From NCBI RefSeq assembly GCF_014656095.1, contig NZ_BNBT01000013.1, forward strand, positions 1 to 64,000: a stretch of DNA of 64,000 nt, read 5' to 3'. Below, piece after piece: positions 25,004 through 32,888 of this stretch. Below the pieces are notes generated by a model. It had not been told where the DNA came from. It saw only the letters and a list, made by a program, of their open reading frames with translations, and did not search any database. The stretch is from Streptomyces longispororuber (lineage in GTDB: Bacteria > Actinomycetota > Actinomycetes > Streptomycetales > Streptomycetaceae). The stretch's first letter is position 1. Each line of letters begins with the position of its first letter. The position numbers and the translations under genes are program-made.

Positions 25004-25405
25004 ATGACTGCATCGAACGGGCTGACCGTAGCTGACGCATCGTCCGACGTATCCGTCCTCGCCGGCTCCGTGCCCCTGGGCGGTCTCGCGCCCTTCCTCA
25101 TCGGCCTGGTCGTCGCGGTGGCGCTGACGTGGGCCGTGTGGCTCGGCATCCGGGTACGCAGAAGGGAACCGGCCCGCCCCCGCCCCGAGGAGCAGCCGCG
25201 GCTGCCGGAAGGGGGGCCGGTCCACGAGGTGCGCGAGCGGCGCGAGCCGGACGAGGTGCCGCGCAGCGACGAGCGCCTGACCCCGCACCAGCTCAAGGGC
25301 CAGGGCACCGTGGGCAGCAAGCGCAGTGACGACCAGGAGCCGGACCGCTGGAGCTCCGGTTCCAGCGGCGCCTTCGGCAGCGGCGGCCCCGGCAACCAGA
25401 CCTGA
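25004..25405 (+). CDS. single-span membrane protein, DUF6479-like
   Basis: A 133-residue protein with one transmembrane helix (PFLIGLVVAVALTWAVWLGI, about residues 30-49), a short extracytoplasmic N-terminus and a long cytoplasmic tail full of Arg, Glu and Pro ending SSGSSGAFGSGGPGNQT. The RLTPHQLKGQGTVGSK segment matches my memory of DUF6479, a Streptomyces family of unknown function. It is divergent from dps across the repeat array, with a perfect 16-bp terminator hairpin right after its stop. Confidence 0.75.
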   Translation: MTASNGLTVADASSDVSVLAGSVPLGGLAPFLIGLVVAVALTWAVWLGIRVRRREPARPRPEEQPRLPEGGPVHEVRERREPDEVPRSDERLTPHQLKGQGTVGSKRSDDQEPDRWSSGSSGAFGSGGPGNQT

Positions 25406-25406
25406 C

Positions 25407-25440
25407 GGGCCGGTGCCGGGGCAGGCCCCGGCACCGGCCC
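25407..25440 (+). terminator. 16-bp perfect stem-loop after the DUF6479 gene
   Basis: GGGCCGGTGCCGGGGC (25407-25422) is fully complementary to GCCCCGGCACCGGCCC (25425-25440). The stem starts one base after the stop codon. There is no T tract, as is common for Streptomyces terminators. Confidence 0.8.
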
Positions 25441-25557
25441 GGCGCGCCGCCCCGCGGGCTGCCGCGTGCAACCTCCTCGCAACGTCAGGCGGTGTGGACT
25501 GGCGCGGCCGCGCCATCACGGCGCGGCACCCGCGAACCCGGAGGAGGCCGACCCGCC

Positions 25558-25914
25558 ATGGCTGACACCCCGCGCGTGGAGCTGACGCCCGCAGCCGCCG
25601 ACCTGGTGCGGCGGCTGCGGGCGGCCCACGGTCCGCTGATGTTCCACCAGTCCGGCGGCTGCTGCGACGGCAGCGCGCCCATGTGCTACCCCGACGGCGA
25701 GTTCCGCACGGGTGACTCCGACGTCCTGCTCGCGTCGCTGGCCGTGGACGGCGTGGCCGAGCCGGTACGGTTCTGGATGTCCAGGAGCCAGTACGCGGTG
25801 TGGAGCCACACCCGGCTCATCGTCGACGTCGTCGAGGGACGCGGCAGCGGCTTCTCGCTGGAGGCCCCCGAAGGCGTCCGCTTCCTCATCCGTTCACGGC
25901 TCGTGGGGACGTAG
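25558..25914 (+). CDS. DUF779 protein
   Basis: A 118-residue protein carrying the signature FHQSGGCCDGSAPMCYP, followed by FRTGDSDVLLASL and FWMSRSQYAVWSHTRLIVDV, the complete DUF779 pattern. The conserved cysteines suggest metal or thiol chemistry. DUF779 genes usually sit beside aldehyde dehydrogenase genes; here none is adjacent, although an alcohol/formaldehyde dehydrogenase lies about 1.3 kb away. AGGAGG precedes ATG 25558 with acceptable spacing. Confidence 0.9.
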   Translation: MADTPRVELTPAAADLVRRLRAAHGPLMFHQSGGCCDGSAPMCYPDGEFRTGDSDVLLASLAVDGVAEPVRFWMSRSQYAVWSHTRLIVDVVEGRGSGFSLEAPEGVRFLIRSRLVGT

Positions 25915-25997
25915 GCCACCGTCGTCGTCACCGTCGTCTGGTGGACTCCCTTCCCTGCTGGGACATTTGGACGGACCGGGCGACCCGAGGGGGATCC

Positions 25998-27272
25998 GTG
26001 ACACGACACGGGCACGGCGGCAGACGACCCATGGCGACGCGGTGCAGAGCGGTGCGCGGCACCCTCGCCGCGCTCACGGCACTCGGCACCCTGGCCGGTG
26101 CCGCCCTCCTGGGGGCGGCACCGGCCAGCGGCGTTTCCGGGGCCGCGCGGGCGGCCGTCGAGATCGCGCCGGGCGTGGAGTACCGGCAGTACGACATCCC
26201 GGCCGCGCGGGGCACCGCGCACGCGCACGTCCTGGACGTGGACCTGCGCGAACCCGGCGTCGGCGTGGGCCTGCTGTACCCGGGCGCGGTCGGCGCGCGC
26301 GAGGCCGTGTCGGCGATGGCCGGACGGGAGGGCGCGGTCGCCGGGGTCAACGGGGACTTCTTCAACATCACGGAGACGCAGCACCCCGGGGTGGAGGCGA
26401 CCGGCGCCCCCGTCGGCCCGGCCATCGCCGCCGGGCACCCCCTCAAGGCGGCCGTGCCGAACGGCCAGCGCTTCGGCCCCGCCCTGCCGCCCGGCACCAC
26501 CACCGAGGACGTCATCGGCGTGGGCACCGACCGCCGGGCCCGCCTGGACCGCCTGCGGCTCGACGGCGGCGTGCGCACCCCGGAAGGCCGGGTGCCGCTC
26601 GGCGGGCTCAACCAGTACGCGCTGCCGGAGGGTTCGGTGGGCGCGTTCACCAGCGACTGGGGAGTCACCTCCCGGGTGCGCGCCACCTGCGGCACCGACA
26701 CCGACCGGGGCGCGCCGTGCAGCACGGACACGTACGAGGTGACGGTGCGGCGCGGGCAGGTGGTCGAGGTGGCCGAGGCACCGGGCCGGGGCGCCATCGC
26801 CCCGGGCACGACGGTCCTCGTGGGCCGGGAGGCGGGCGCGCGGCAGTTGCGCGAGCTGGCGCCGGGCGACGCGGTGCGGGTCCACCACCGGCTGGTGCCC
26901 TCGGTGTCGCGCGTGCCCTACCGCTTCGCCGTCGGCGGGTACCCGCTGCTGCGCGGCGGTGCGCCGCTGCCGGGCCTGGACGACCGGGCCTCGGCGGTGC
27001 GCACCGCCGCCGGCATCGGTGACGGCGGGAGGCGCCTCGTGCTGCTCGCGCTCGACGGCGCCCCCGAGTTCCGCACCGGGCTGACCATCGCCGAAGTCGC
27101 CGCCGCGCTGCGGGAACTGGGCGTGGAGGACGGCTTCAGCCTGGACGGCGGGGGGTCGAGCACCCTGGCCGCGCGGGCACCGGACGCCGCCGAGGTGACG
27201 GTGCGCAACCACCCGAGCGGCGGCGCGGAACGCCCGATGCCGAACGGGATCGGCGTCTTCTCGCGCGGCTAG
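25998..27272 (+). CDS. secreted phosphodiester glycosidase-family protein (NAGPA domain)
   Basis: A 424-residue exported protein. A signal peptide covers roughly residues 12-45 (GTLAALTALGTLAGAALLGA then ASG). The NAGPA-type domain shows GVNGDFFNI, RFAVGGYPLL, LVLLALDGAPEFR and the hallmark GFSLDGGGSSTLAAR. The family removes phosphodiester-linked sugars such as GlcNAc-1-phosphate caps. GTG 25998 has GAGGGGGA at good spacing; ATG 26031 is a shorter option. Its TAG stop shares the palindrome CTAG with the stop of the convergent gene. Confidence 0.85.
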   Translation: MTRHGHGGRRPMATRCRAVRGTLAALTALGTLAGAALLGAAPASGVSGAARAAVEIAPGVEYRQYDIPAARGTAHAHVLDVDLREPGVGVGLLYPGAVGAREAVSAMAGREGAVAGVNGDFFNITETQHPGVEATGAPVGPAIAAGHPLKAAVPNGQRFGPALPPGTTTEDVIGVGTDRRARLDRLRLDGGVRTPEGRVPLGGLNQYALPEGSVGAFTSDWGVTSRVRATCGTDTDRGAPCSTDTYEVTVRRGQVVEVAEAPGRGAIAPGTTVLVGREAGARQLRELAPGDAVRVHHRLVPSVSRVPYRFAVGGYPLLRGGAPLPGLDDRASAVRTAAGIGDGGRRLVLLALDGAPEFRTGLTIAEVAAALRELGVEDGFSLDGGGSSTLAARAPDAAEVTVRNHPSGGAERPMPNGIGVFSRG

Positions 27273-28876
27273 GGCCCGGTCGCGGGCGGGGTGTCGCGCA
27301 CGGCGACGAGCCCGTTGAAGACGCCCACGTAGGCGGTGCCGTCGGGGCCGAGGGTCACCGGCGCCCAGTTGTTGTCGTAGGCGGGCCCGGTCCCGGCGAG
27401 CCGCTTGAAGCGGGTCCGCCCGGTGTGGAAGTCGACGGCCGTGAGGTACCAGGCGTCGACGCCGAGGCGGTTCGGCTCCTTGGTGTACAGGTAGAGGAGA
27501 CCGTTCGCGGTGGACAGCTTGGGCACGGTGGACGGGGAGCGCTCCCGGCTCTCCCAGACGGTGTCGCAGCCGCTGCCGTCCGGGCGGACGTCGATCCGCG
27601 TGACACCGCCGACGACGCTGCGGCCGAGGGTCAGGGAGGTGACGTTCTCGTAGCCGTAGTTGTTCTCCACGACGAGGCTGTTGCCGTAGCTGACCAGGGA
27701 GTTGTCGGTGGTGGACGCGCCCTCGCCGAAGACGGGGACCGCGCAGACCAGGCGGCGGTCGTCGGGGACGCCGGGGTCGCGCCGGTACACGAGGACGTTC
27801 ATCCGGCCGTCGGCGTTGTCGGTGATGGCGACGTACTTCTCGTCCGTGCCGAACAGGTCGGGCGTGGTGCCGGAACCCTGGTTCACGGAGCCGGGTTTGG
27901 TGCCCGTGCCCCGGTCGTAGGGCTGCCGCCACAGGACCTTGGGGGTGCCGTCGGCGGCGGCCTCGAAGGCGTACAGGGCGTGGTCGGAGACGAGGGAGAC
28001 GCCGTCCTCGGCGACGGAGAACGAGTTCTGGATCTCCTCGCCGCGCAGCCGCAGGGACCGTACGGCGCCGGTGTCCGGGTCGACGGTGCCGACGCGGCCC
28101 TGCCGGGTCACCCACCACAGGCGGCCGTCCCAGTCCGGCATGACGGAGGTGACCGGGTCGCACGCGCCGCTCGGGAAGAGGTTCGTCCAACTCACGCAGT
28201 CGTGCGGGACGTGCGCCGTCAGGTCCCAGTCGGCGTCGACGACGAACCGCCGGCCACCGTCCGCGGTGCGTTCGTGCGCGAGGCGGACGATGTGCTGGCG
28301 GGAGTCGGCGAGCACGAGCCGGTCCTCGTGGTCGAGGAAGGAGTAGGCGCCGCCGGACGTGTCCTTGAAGATCTTGGAGAAGTCGAGCCGGGTGATCGCC
28401 TCGACGGTGGAGGGGCGCTGCGGCAGCTTGTACGTGGCCAGGGTGCGCAGGGTCCGCGGCGCGAGCAGCTTGACCTCGAAGCCGGAGAACGTGCCGCACA
28501 CGGTGACGAGGCGCCCGGCGCGGTCGAAGGTGACGGTGGCGCACTCCCCGCCGAGCGCCGCCATCTTCGCGCTGGTGACCTCCGGCGCGTGGCCGAGGGG
28601 GCCGGACCACGGGTACGTGCCGCTGCCCGCGGCGTCGGCGTGCATGCCGCTGCGGCCGTTGGGCGCGAGGTGGGGGTGCTGGGGCGGCGGGTCGCCGGGG
28701 ACGGGGCGGGGCGTGGCGGGCGCCCCGGTGTAGGGGGCGACGAGCCGGTGGCCGGGCGCGTTCGGGATCTCGTCGGCGACCGCGGCCGGGGCGGGGGCCG
28801 AGGCGGCGAGGGCCAGGGCGAGGACGGGGGCGAGCACCGGGGCGAGGGGCGCGAGCGTACGGGGCAGACGCGGCAT
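27269..28876 (-). CDS. secreted beta-propeller-like protein of unknown function
   Basis: A 535-residue protein with a signal peptide (residues about 8-35, ending AVADEIP). The mature region has repeated strand-turn units such as DHEDRLVLADSRQH, DWDGRLWWVTRQGRVGTVDP, ATVTFDRAGRLVTVCG, LGPDGTAYVGVFNGLVAV and AEDGVSLVSDHALYAF, typical of PQQ/NHL-like propellers. No catalytic motif is recognised. A candidate promoter with its -10 six bases before the ATG suggests a leaderless message. It is convergent with the phosphodiester glycosidase gene, the two stops overlapping. Confidence 0.75.
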   Translation of the reverse strand: MPRLPRTLAPLAPVLAPVLALALAASAPAPAAVADEIPNAPGHRLVAPYTGAPATPRPVPGDPPPQHPHLAPNGRSGMHADAAGSGTYPWSGPLGHAPEVTSAKMAALGGECATVTFDRAGRLVTVCGTFSGFEVKLLAPRTLRTLATYKLPQRPSTVEAITRLDFSKIFKDTSGGAYSFLDHEDRLVLADSRQHIVRLAHERTADGGRRFVVDADWDLTAHVPHDCVSWTNLFPSGACDPVTSVMPDWDGRLWWVTRQGRVGTVDPDTGAVRSLRLRGEEIQNSFSVAEDGVSLVSDHALYAFEAAADGTPKVLWRQPYDRGTGTKPGSVNQGSGTTPDLFGTDEKYVAITDNADGRMNVLVYRRDPGVPDDRRLVCAVPVFGEGASTTDNSLVSYGNSLVVENNYGYENVTSLTLGRSVVGGVTRIDVRPDGSGCDTVWESRERSPSTVPKLSTANGLLYLYTKEPNRLGVDAWYLTAVDFHTGRTRFKRLAGTGPAYDNNWAPVTLGPDGTAYVGVFNGLVAVRDTPPATGP

Positions 28877-28882
28877 GCGCCG

Positions 28883-28911
28883 ACGCTAGGACCGCACCCG
28901 TGAAGTGTCCA
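28883..28911 (-). promoter_or_regulatory. candidate promoter giving a leaderless transcript of the propeller gene
   Basis: On the minus strand TGGACA (28911-28906) and TAGCGT (28888-28883) are 17 bases apart. The -10 ends six bases before ATG 28876, so transcription would begin at or next to the start codon. No Shine-Dalgarno sequence is present. Confidence 0.5.
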
Positions 28912-29064
28912 TGCACATCCGGGTGTTGTTCACACGGCCGTGACGGCTGCGGCGGCCGCGGCGGCCGTCCGGCGGGGAGCGCCGGGCCGCGCGGCGGCGG
29001 TCACGGGCGCCCGGCGGCGACGGCCGCCGCCGGGGCGCGGTGAGGGCCGCCGCCGGGACGGGTG

Positions 29065-29259
29065 TCAGGGCCGGATGCCGCTGACGATGTCGGCCGTCGC
29101 CGTCAGGCCGTCGTGAATGGTGGGGGCCACGCTCGTCCCCGCCAGGTAGAAGCCGAGCAGGCAGCACACAAGGGCGTGCGAGACCTTCAACCGGCCGGTA
29201 CGCAGCAGGACCGCCGCGAGAATCAGGAGCAGCAGCCCCATGGAAATCGAAATGGCCAT
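29065..29259 (-). CDS. small two-helix membrane protein
   Basis: A 64-residue protein with two hydrophobic helices (AISISMGLLLLILAAVLL and SHALVCCLLGFYLAGTSVA) and a short polar end, HDGLTATADIVSGIRP. Similar proteins recur across Streptomyces genomes and on some actinobacterial conjugative elements, but no function is known and nothing else conjugative is nearby. GGAGGAGGT precedes ATG 29259 with ideal spacing, which makes this a well-supported small gene. Confidence 0.75.
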   Translation of the reverse strand: MAISISMGLLLLILAAVLLRTGRLKVSHALVCCLLGFYLAGTSVAPTIHDGLTATADIVSGIRP

Positions 29260-29399
29260 CACGGACCTCCTCCGCCACGTCCGCCGCGGCTTTCGGCGGC
29301 AAGTGTCGCGTAGCGGAGGTTTTGTCCGGGTGACCGGCGTGTCCGCCGGACGAGTGGTCCTGCCCGCGTCGGGCGCGCCGGGCCGGCCGGAGGGGGCGG

Positions 29400-30308
29400 C
29401 TACCGGCCGCGCGCGTCGAGGTAGGCCTGGAGGCCCGCCAGGTCATCGGTGTTGAGGTGATCGACACCGGCGGCGAGCAGCTCGTCCCACACCGCCTCGC
29501 GGGCCGGTCCCGGCGCGTCGGGGGTGGCCCAGAAGCGGACGCGCTGCCCGCGCCGGTGCGCGGCGGAGACGATGCCGCGCAGCTTGTCGCGCTCGGCGGG
29601 CGGGATGGGGCCGACGCCGCGCCAGGTGAAGTGCAGCGACCAGTTGTCGCTGACGAGCGGCATGAAGGAGGCGCGCGCCGGACCGCCGAGGTCGGCGAGG
29701 CGGCCGTCGTAGAAGGCGCGCCGCACCTTCTGGGCCTCGAGCACGGGGCGGGCCGCTCGGTCGCCGGATATCACGGCGGTGACGGCGGAGCGGACGACCT
29801 TGCCGTACGCGTACGTGGTGAACAGGCGGCGGTAGGGGCGCAGTCGGCGGTCCAGTTCGCGGTAGGTGGCGGCGCCCTCGGTCTTGAGGTCGATCAGGAG
29901 CTGGAACTGACCGTGCCAGCGCCGGTACACCGAGCCGTGGTGGGCGCGGACGCGGGCCGCGAGCGGGTCGAGGTAGAGCGCCTCCAGGGTGCGGGCGGGG
30001 TCGAGGTCCTCGGGGTCGTGGGCCACGAGGAGCTGCCCGTTCACGAGGAACACGTCGGCCTCGACGCTGGTGAAGCGGTGGTCCAGGGCGTCGAGGAGGG
30101 GGCGGGCGTGCTCGTAGTCGTTGTGCGCGTGGGCCCGCGCGAGGGGGCGGAGGCGGCGGCCCGCAGCGCGCACGGCCCCCGCTGCGCCTGCGGGGGCCGT
30201 GCTCGGGGCGGGGACGTCGGCCGCGTGGGCGAGGCCGGGGGCGGCGACGGCGGTGGCGACCGCGGCGCCGAGGGTCGTCAGGGCTCTGCGGCGGGTGACG
30301 AGGGCCAT
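29400..30308 (-). CDS. exported PI-PLC-like/glycerophosphodiesterase-like phosphodiesterase
   Basis: A 302-residue protein with a twin-arginine signal (TRRRALTTLGAAVATAVAAPG). The TIM-barrel core resembles the AIM6/PI-PLC-like branch: ARAHAHNDYEHARPL with putative catalytic histidines, SVEADVFLVNGQLLVAHD with the metal-binding Glu and Asp, LLIDLKTEG, and a C-terminal GVDHLNTDDLAGLQ. It probably hydrolyses extracytoplasmic phosphodiesters. A GGGAGGTACCCC sequence precedes the ATG. It seems to be a single-gene unit. Confidence 0.85.
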   Translation of the reverse strand: MALVTRRRALTTLGAAVATAVAAPGLAHAADVPAPSTAPAGAAGAVRAAGRRLRPLARAHAHNDYEHARPLLDALDHRFTSVEADVFLVNGQLLVAHDPEDLDPARTLEALYLDPLAARVRAHHGSVYRRWHGQFQLLIDLKTEGAATYRELDRRLRPYRRLFTTYAYGKVVRSAVTAVISGDRAARPVLEAQKVRRAFYDGRLADLGGPARASFMPLVSDNWSLHFTWRGVGPIPPAERDKLRGIVSAAHRRGQRVRFWATPDAPGPAREAVWDELLAAGVDHLNTDDLAGLQAYLDARGR

Positions 30309-30426
30309 GGGGTACCTCCCAGGAGGGGCGGGGACGGGGAACGGCCGAAGCCTCAGTGAGTATGAGCCTCCGGCGTGGCCGGAAAACCAGCGTGGCCTGG
30401 GAGTTGGCGCGACCGACGCCTCGCGT

Positions 30427-30752
30427 TCACCGCGCGGCGCGGCCCCCCGGGCGGCGGGTCACCTCCGGGTTGGCGCAGTGGGCCGGTGGTGCGCCGCGCA
30501 GGTGGCGGCCGACGTCCGCCCCGACGATGCGCGCGGCTTTGCTCCCGGGGGTAGAGGTCGAGCCCGGCGCCCGCCGGGGTGGCCGCTGTCCAGGGCGTCG
30601 CAGAGCGCGTCGTAGCCGAGGAGCGCGCCACGGGCGCAGTGGACGAGGACGGAGCCGCACGGCATGCGCGCGAGTGCGGCCGCGCCGATCATGCCGGTGG
30701 TCTCCTCGGTCACCCGCGCGTGCGGGGAGACGACGAGCGAGCGGGACAGGAG
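30427..30752 (-). pseudogene. remnant of a D-isomer-specific 2-hydroxyacid dehydrogenase
   Basis: Three minus-strand frames together spell the end of a known family. Frame one reads SLVVSPHARVTEETTGMIG and SVLVHCARGALL, up to DALDSGHPGG. One extra base then shifts the frame to AGLDLYPRE. After an internal loss of about 30 codons, which removes the region where the catalytic histidine should be, a third frame gives KAARIVGADVGRHLRG and AHCANPEV before a stop. The NAD-binding N-terminal half is absent. It is non-functional and lies downstream of the permuted tRNA-like element on the same strand. Confidence 0.8.
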
Positions 30753-30893
30753 GGCGGGGCGCGGCCACCGACAACACCGGCTTCAGCTCCAGTGCCCATG
30801 TGGTGCTGATCGGGCTGCTGGTGGCTGCTGCTCGTGATCATCGGCGAAGCCGCCCGCCCCGTGTCCCCCGTGGGCGGACGGCTCGCGTCCGGT

Positions 30894-31026
30894 GTCCAGA
30901 GATCGAAGTCGGTGCAGGCGACATGGTGCTCTACCCCTGAGCTACGCCGGCCGAAGCCGGCGACGGGACTCGAACCCGCGACCGCCCGTATCTGAAACGA
31001 AGTAGCCCGCTCCTGCGCACCTGGAC
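30894..31026 (-). ncRNA. candidate circularly permuted tRNA-like structured RNA
   Basis: On the minus strand the 3' half of a tRNA precedes its own 5' half. The T-arm is GCGGG-TTCGAGT-CCCGT (30979-30963). The acceptor 3' strand CGCCGGC (30962-30956) is joined by TTCG to the acceptor 5' strand GCCGGCG (30951-30945), a perfect 7-bp stem closed by a UUCG-type tetraloop. A normal D-arm follows, TA-GCTC-AGGGGTA-GAGC (30944-30928). Outside it, GATACGG (30992-30986) pairs with CCATGTC (30926-30920) with one mismatch, like an anticodon stem. GTGC..AGG (31020-31012) pairs with CCTGCAC (30918-30912), and GTCCAG (31026-31021) with CTGGAC (30899-30894). A TACGGT -10 at 31038-31033 would start transcription at the outer stem. 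The function is unknown. A pair of tRNA relics is the alternative. Confidence 0.65.
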
Positions 31027-31081
31027 GCCTCCACCGTAGCGGGCACCGCTCGCGGCGGCACGCGGTTTTTCTCGCGCGGCC

Positions 31082-31762
31082 TCAGGTCGTGCGGTCCGCG
31101 GCGGCGTCCCCGCTCAGCTCGTCCCAGTGCACCGTCCGGTCGCACCACCGCTCCAGGAGCACCTTGTCGTGGCCCACGGCGAGGAGGCCGGCGCCGGTGC
31201 GGGCGCGGTAGCCCTCGACGGCGGCGACCAGCGCGGCCGTCGTGGACGCGTCCAGCATCGCCGTCATCTCGTCGCAGATCAGCCAGCGCGGGTCCAGGAC
31301 CAGCGCGCGGGCGAGGCAGGCGCGTTGGAGCTGGCCGTCGCTGACCTCGTGCGGGCGGCGGGCGAGGAGGTCGTCGCCCAGGCCGACGGTGCGGGCGAGG
31401 TCCGCCACGCGGCCCGGCACCTCGGCGGCGCGGCCGGTGGCCCGCAGGGGCTCCGCGATGAGCTGGGTGAGGGTCAGGCGCGGGTCGGCGGAGAGCCTGG
31501 GCTGCTGGAAGACCACGCCGAATGCGGTGCGCTGGGCGCGCGGCGCGCGGTGGCGCCAGCCGCGGGCGACTTCGCCGTCGATGACGACCTGGCCCCGGTC
31601 GGGCCGGTGCAGCAGCGCCGCGACGCGCGCGAGCGTCGACTTGCCGCAGCCGCTGGGGCCGAGCAGGCCGACGGCCTCGCCGGGCGCGACGGTGAGGTGT
31701 ACGTCGCGGACGACGGGGTCGCGGCGGTCGTATCCGGCGGTCACGGAGCGCAGTTCAAGCAC
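31082..31762 (-). CDS. nikE: ABC transporter ATP-binding protein, nickel/peptide family (NikE/DppF-like)
   Basis: A 226-residue cytoplasmic ATPase. Walker A is GPSGCGKST, the Q-loop is FQQPRL, the signature is degenerate (EVSDGQLQRA rather than LSGGQ), Walker B is WLICDEMTAMLD and the switch histidine lies in VGHDK. GTG 31762, with GGAGG eight bases upstream, overlaps the previous gene by 8 bases. It is shorter than most DppF proteins and lacks the usual C-terminal oligopeptide/dipeptide domain. The symbol rests on gene order and the Nur-box-like operator, not on substrate evidence. Confidence 0.8.
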   Translation of the reverse strand: MLELRSVTAGYDRRDPVVRDVHLTVAPGEAVGLLGPSGCGKSTLARVAALLHRPDRGQVVIDGEVARGWRHRAPRAQRTAFGVVFQQPRLSADPRLTLTQLIAEPLRATGRAAEVPGRVADLARTVGLGDDLLARRPHEVSDGQLQRACLARALVLDPRWLICDEMTAMLDASTTAALVAAVEGYRARTGAGLLAVGHDKVLLERWCDRTVHWDELSGDAAADRTT

Positions 31763-32888
31763 GGGGGGCCTCCAGCGCGACGGTGCGCGGATGGGTGTGC
31801 GGGTGGTGGCAGGCGACGCCCTGGCTCTCCACACGCCCGTCGTCCACACGCCTGTCCTCCACGCCCCGGTCCCCCGCACCGTCGGGCCCAGCGCCATCGC
31901 GCCCGGCGCCATCGGGCCCAGCGCCATCGCGCCCGGCGCCGTCGCGCCCCGCACCCCCGCCCCCGCCCGCCAGTACGGGCAGCGCCGTGCACGCCTCGTC
32001 CGCCCGGACGCAGCGCGGGGCGAACGCGCACCCGTCCGGCAGGGCCGACAGCTCGGGCGGCATGCCGGGGATGGGGGTGAACTCCCGCTCGGGCAGGGCG
32101 TTGAGGAGGCCGCGGGCGTACGGGTGGCGGGGGCCCGGGTCGCCGAAGAAGGACTCGGCGTCGGCGATCTCGACGATGCGGCTCGCGTACATCACGGCGA
32201 CGCGGTCCGCGACGCGCCGGGCCGCGGCCAGGTCGTGGGTGATCAGCAGCAGCGCGCGGTCGTCGCCGACGTGGCGGCGCAGCTCGTCGACGGTGCGGTC
32301 GACGAGTTCGCGGTCGAGGCCGGTGGTGGGTTCGTCGGCCAGGAGCAGCGGCGCGTCGCCGACGAGGGCGAGCGCGGTGGCGGCGCGCTGGGCGAGGCCG
32401 CCGGACAGCTCGTGCGGGTGGCGGTCGAGGTGGCCGCGGGGGAAGGAGGCCCGGTCGGCCGCCGCCTCCGCGGCCTCGCGCAGCTCGGGGCGGCGGACGC
32501 CGGTGAGCTCCCGGAGGGTCTCCTCCAGTTGGGAGCGGACGGTGCGTACGGGGGTGAGGTGCGCGGCCGGGCTCTGCGGCACCAGGCCGACGCGCCGTCC
32601 GCGCACGGTGCGGGCGAGGGTGCGCTCGTCGGCGGTGAGCAGGTCGAGGTCGCCGAGGAGCGCGGACCCGGCGGTCTCGGCGTTCGCCGGGAGCAGGCCG
32701 AGCAGGGCGGAGGCGAGCACGGACTTGCCGCAGCCGCTCTCGCCGACGAGGGCGAGGCACTCCCCCGCCGCGAGGTCGAAGCGGGCGTCGGTCACGGCGG
32801 ACACGTACGCGCCGCCGCGCATGCGGAAGCGTACGGACAGGCCCTGGACCGACAGGACGGGTGCGGGCGCGGGTGCGGGCGCGGTCAC
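31755..32888 (-). CDS. nikD: ABC transporter ATP-binding protein (NikD/DppD-like) with low-complexity tail
   Basis: A 377-residue ATPase. Walker A is GESGCGKSV, the signature HELSGGLAQRAA, Walker B LLLADEPTTGLD, and the switch histidine is in LLITHDLAA. The oligopeptide-type C-terminal domain is present (CAFAPRCVRADEAC), but its second half is interrupted by tandem DGAGRDGAGPDGAG repeats before CHHPHTHP. GTG 32888 overlaps the upstream permease stop by 4 bases. It pairs with the next ATPase to power uptake by the two permeases. Confidence 0.85.
   Translation of the reverse strand: MTAPAPAPAPVLSVQGLSVRFRMRGGAYVSAVTDARFDLAAGECLALVGESGCGKSVLASALLGLLPANAETAGSALLGDLDLLTADERTLARTVRGRRVGLVPQSPAAHLTPVRTVRSQLEETLRELTGVRRPELREAAEAAADRASFPRGHLDRHPHELSGGLAQRAATALALVGDAPLLLADEPTTGLDRELVDRTVDELRRHVGDDRALLLITHDLAAARRVADRVAVMYASRIVEIADAESFFGDPGPRHPYARGLLNALPEREFTPIPGMPPELSALPDGCAFAPRCVRADEACTALPVLAGGGGGAGRDGAGRDGAGPDGAGRDGAGPDGAGDRGVEDRRVDDGRVESQGVACHHPHTHPRTVALEAPRA
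31866..31980 (-). repeat. 15-bp tandem repeats encoding DGAG(R/P) in the NikD-like tail
   Basis: The unit CCCAGCGCCATCGCG, alternating with CCCGGCGCCATCGGG on the plus strand, recurs about six times. It is in frame and inserts glycine/aspartate-rich sequence into an otherwise conserved C-terminal domain. Confidence 0.65.

Noticed and set aside
24721..25482. Minus-strand open frame rich in PRPAPHAPWAPP repeats
   Set aside because: It is a translation of the 38-bp DNA repeat array and has no start signal or domain.
29065..29259. Evidence for an integrated conjugative element
   Set aside because: The small membrane protein resembles ones seen on such elements, but no integrase, excisionase, transfer gene or att repeat is nearby.
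30921..30990. Ordinary tRNA gene
   Set aside because: T-arm and D-arm halves are both present but in reversed order with no anticodon loop in the normal place, so a standard tRNA cannot be called.
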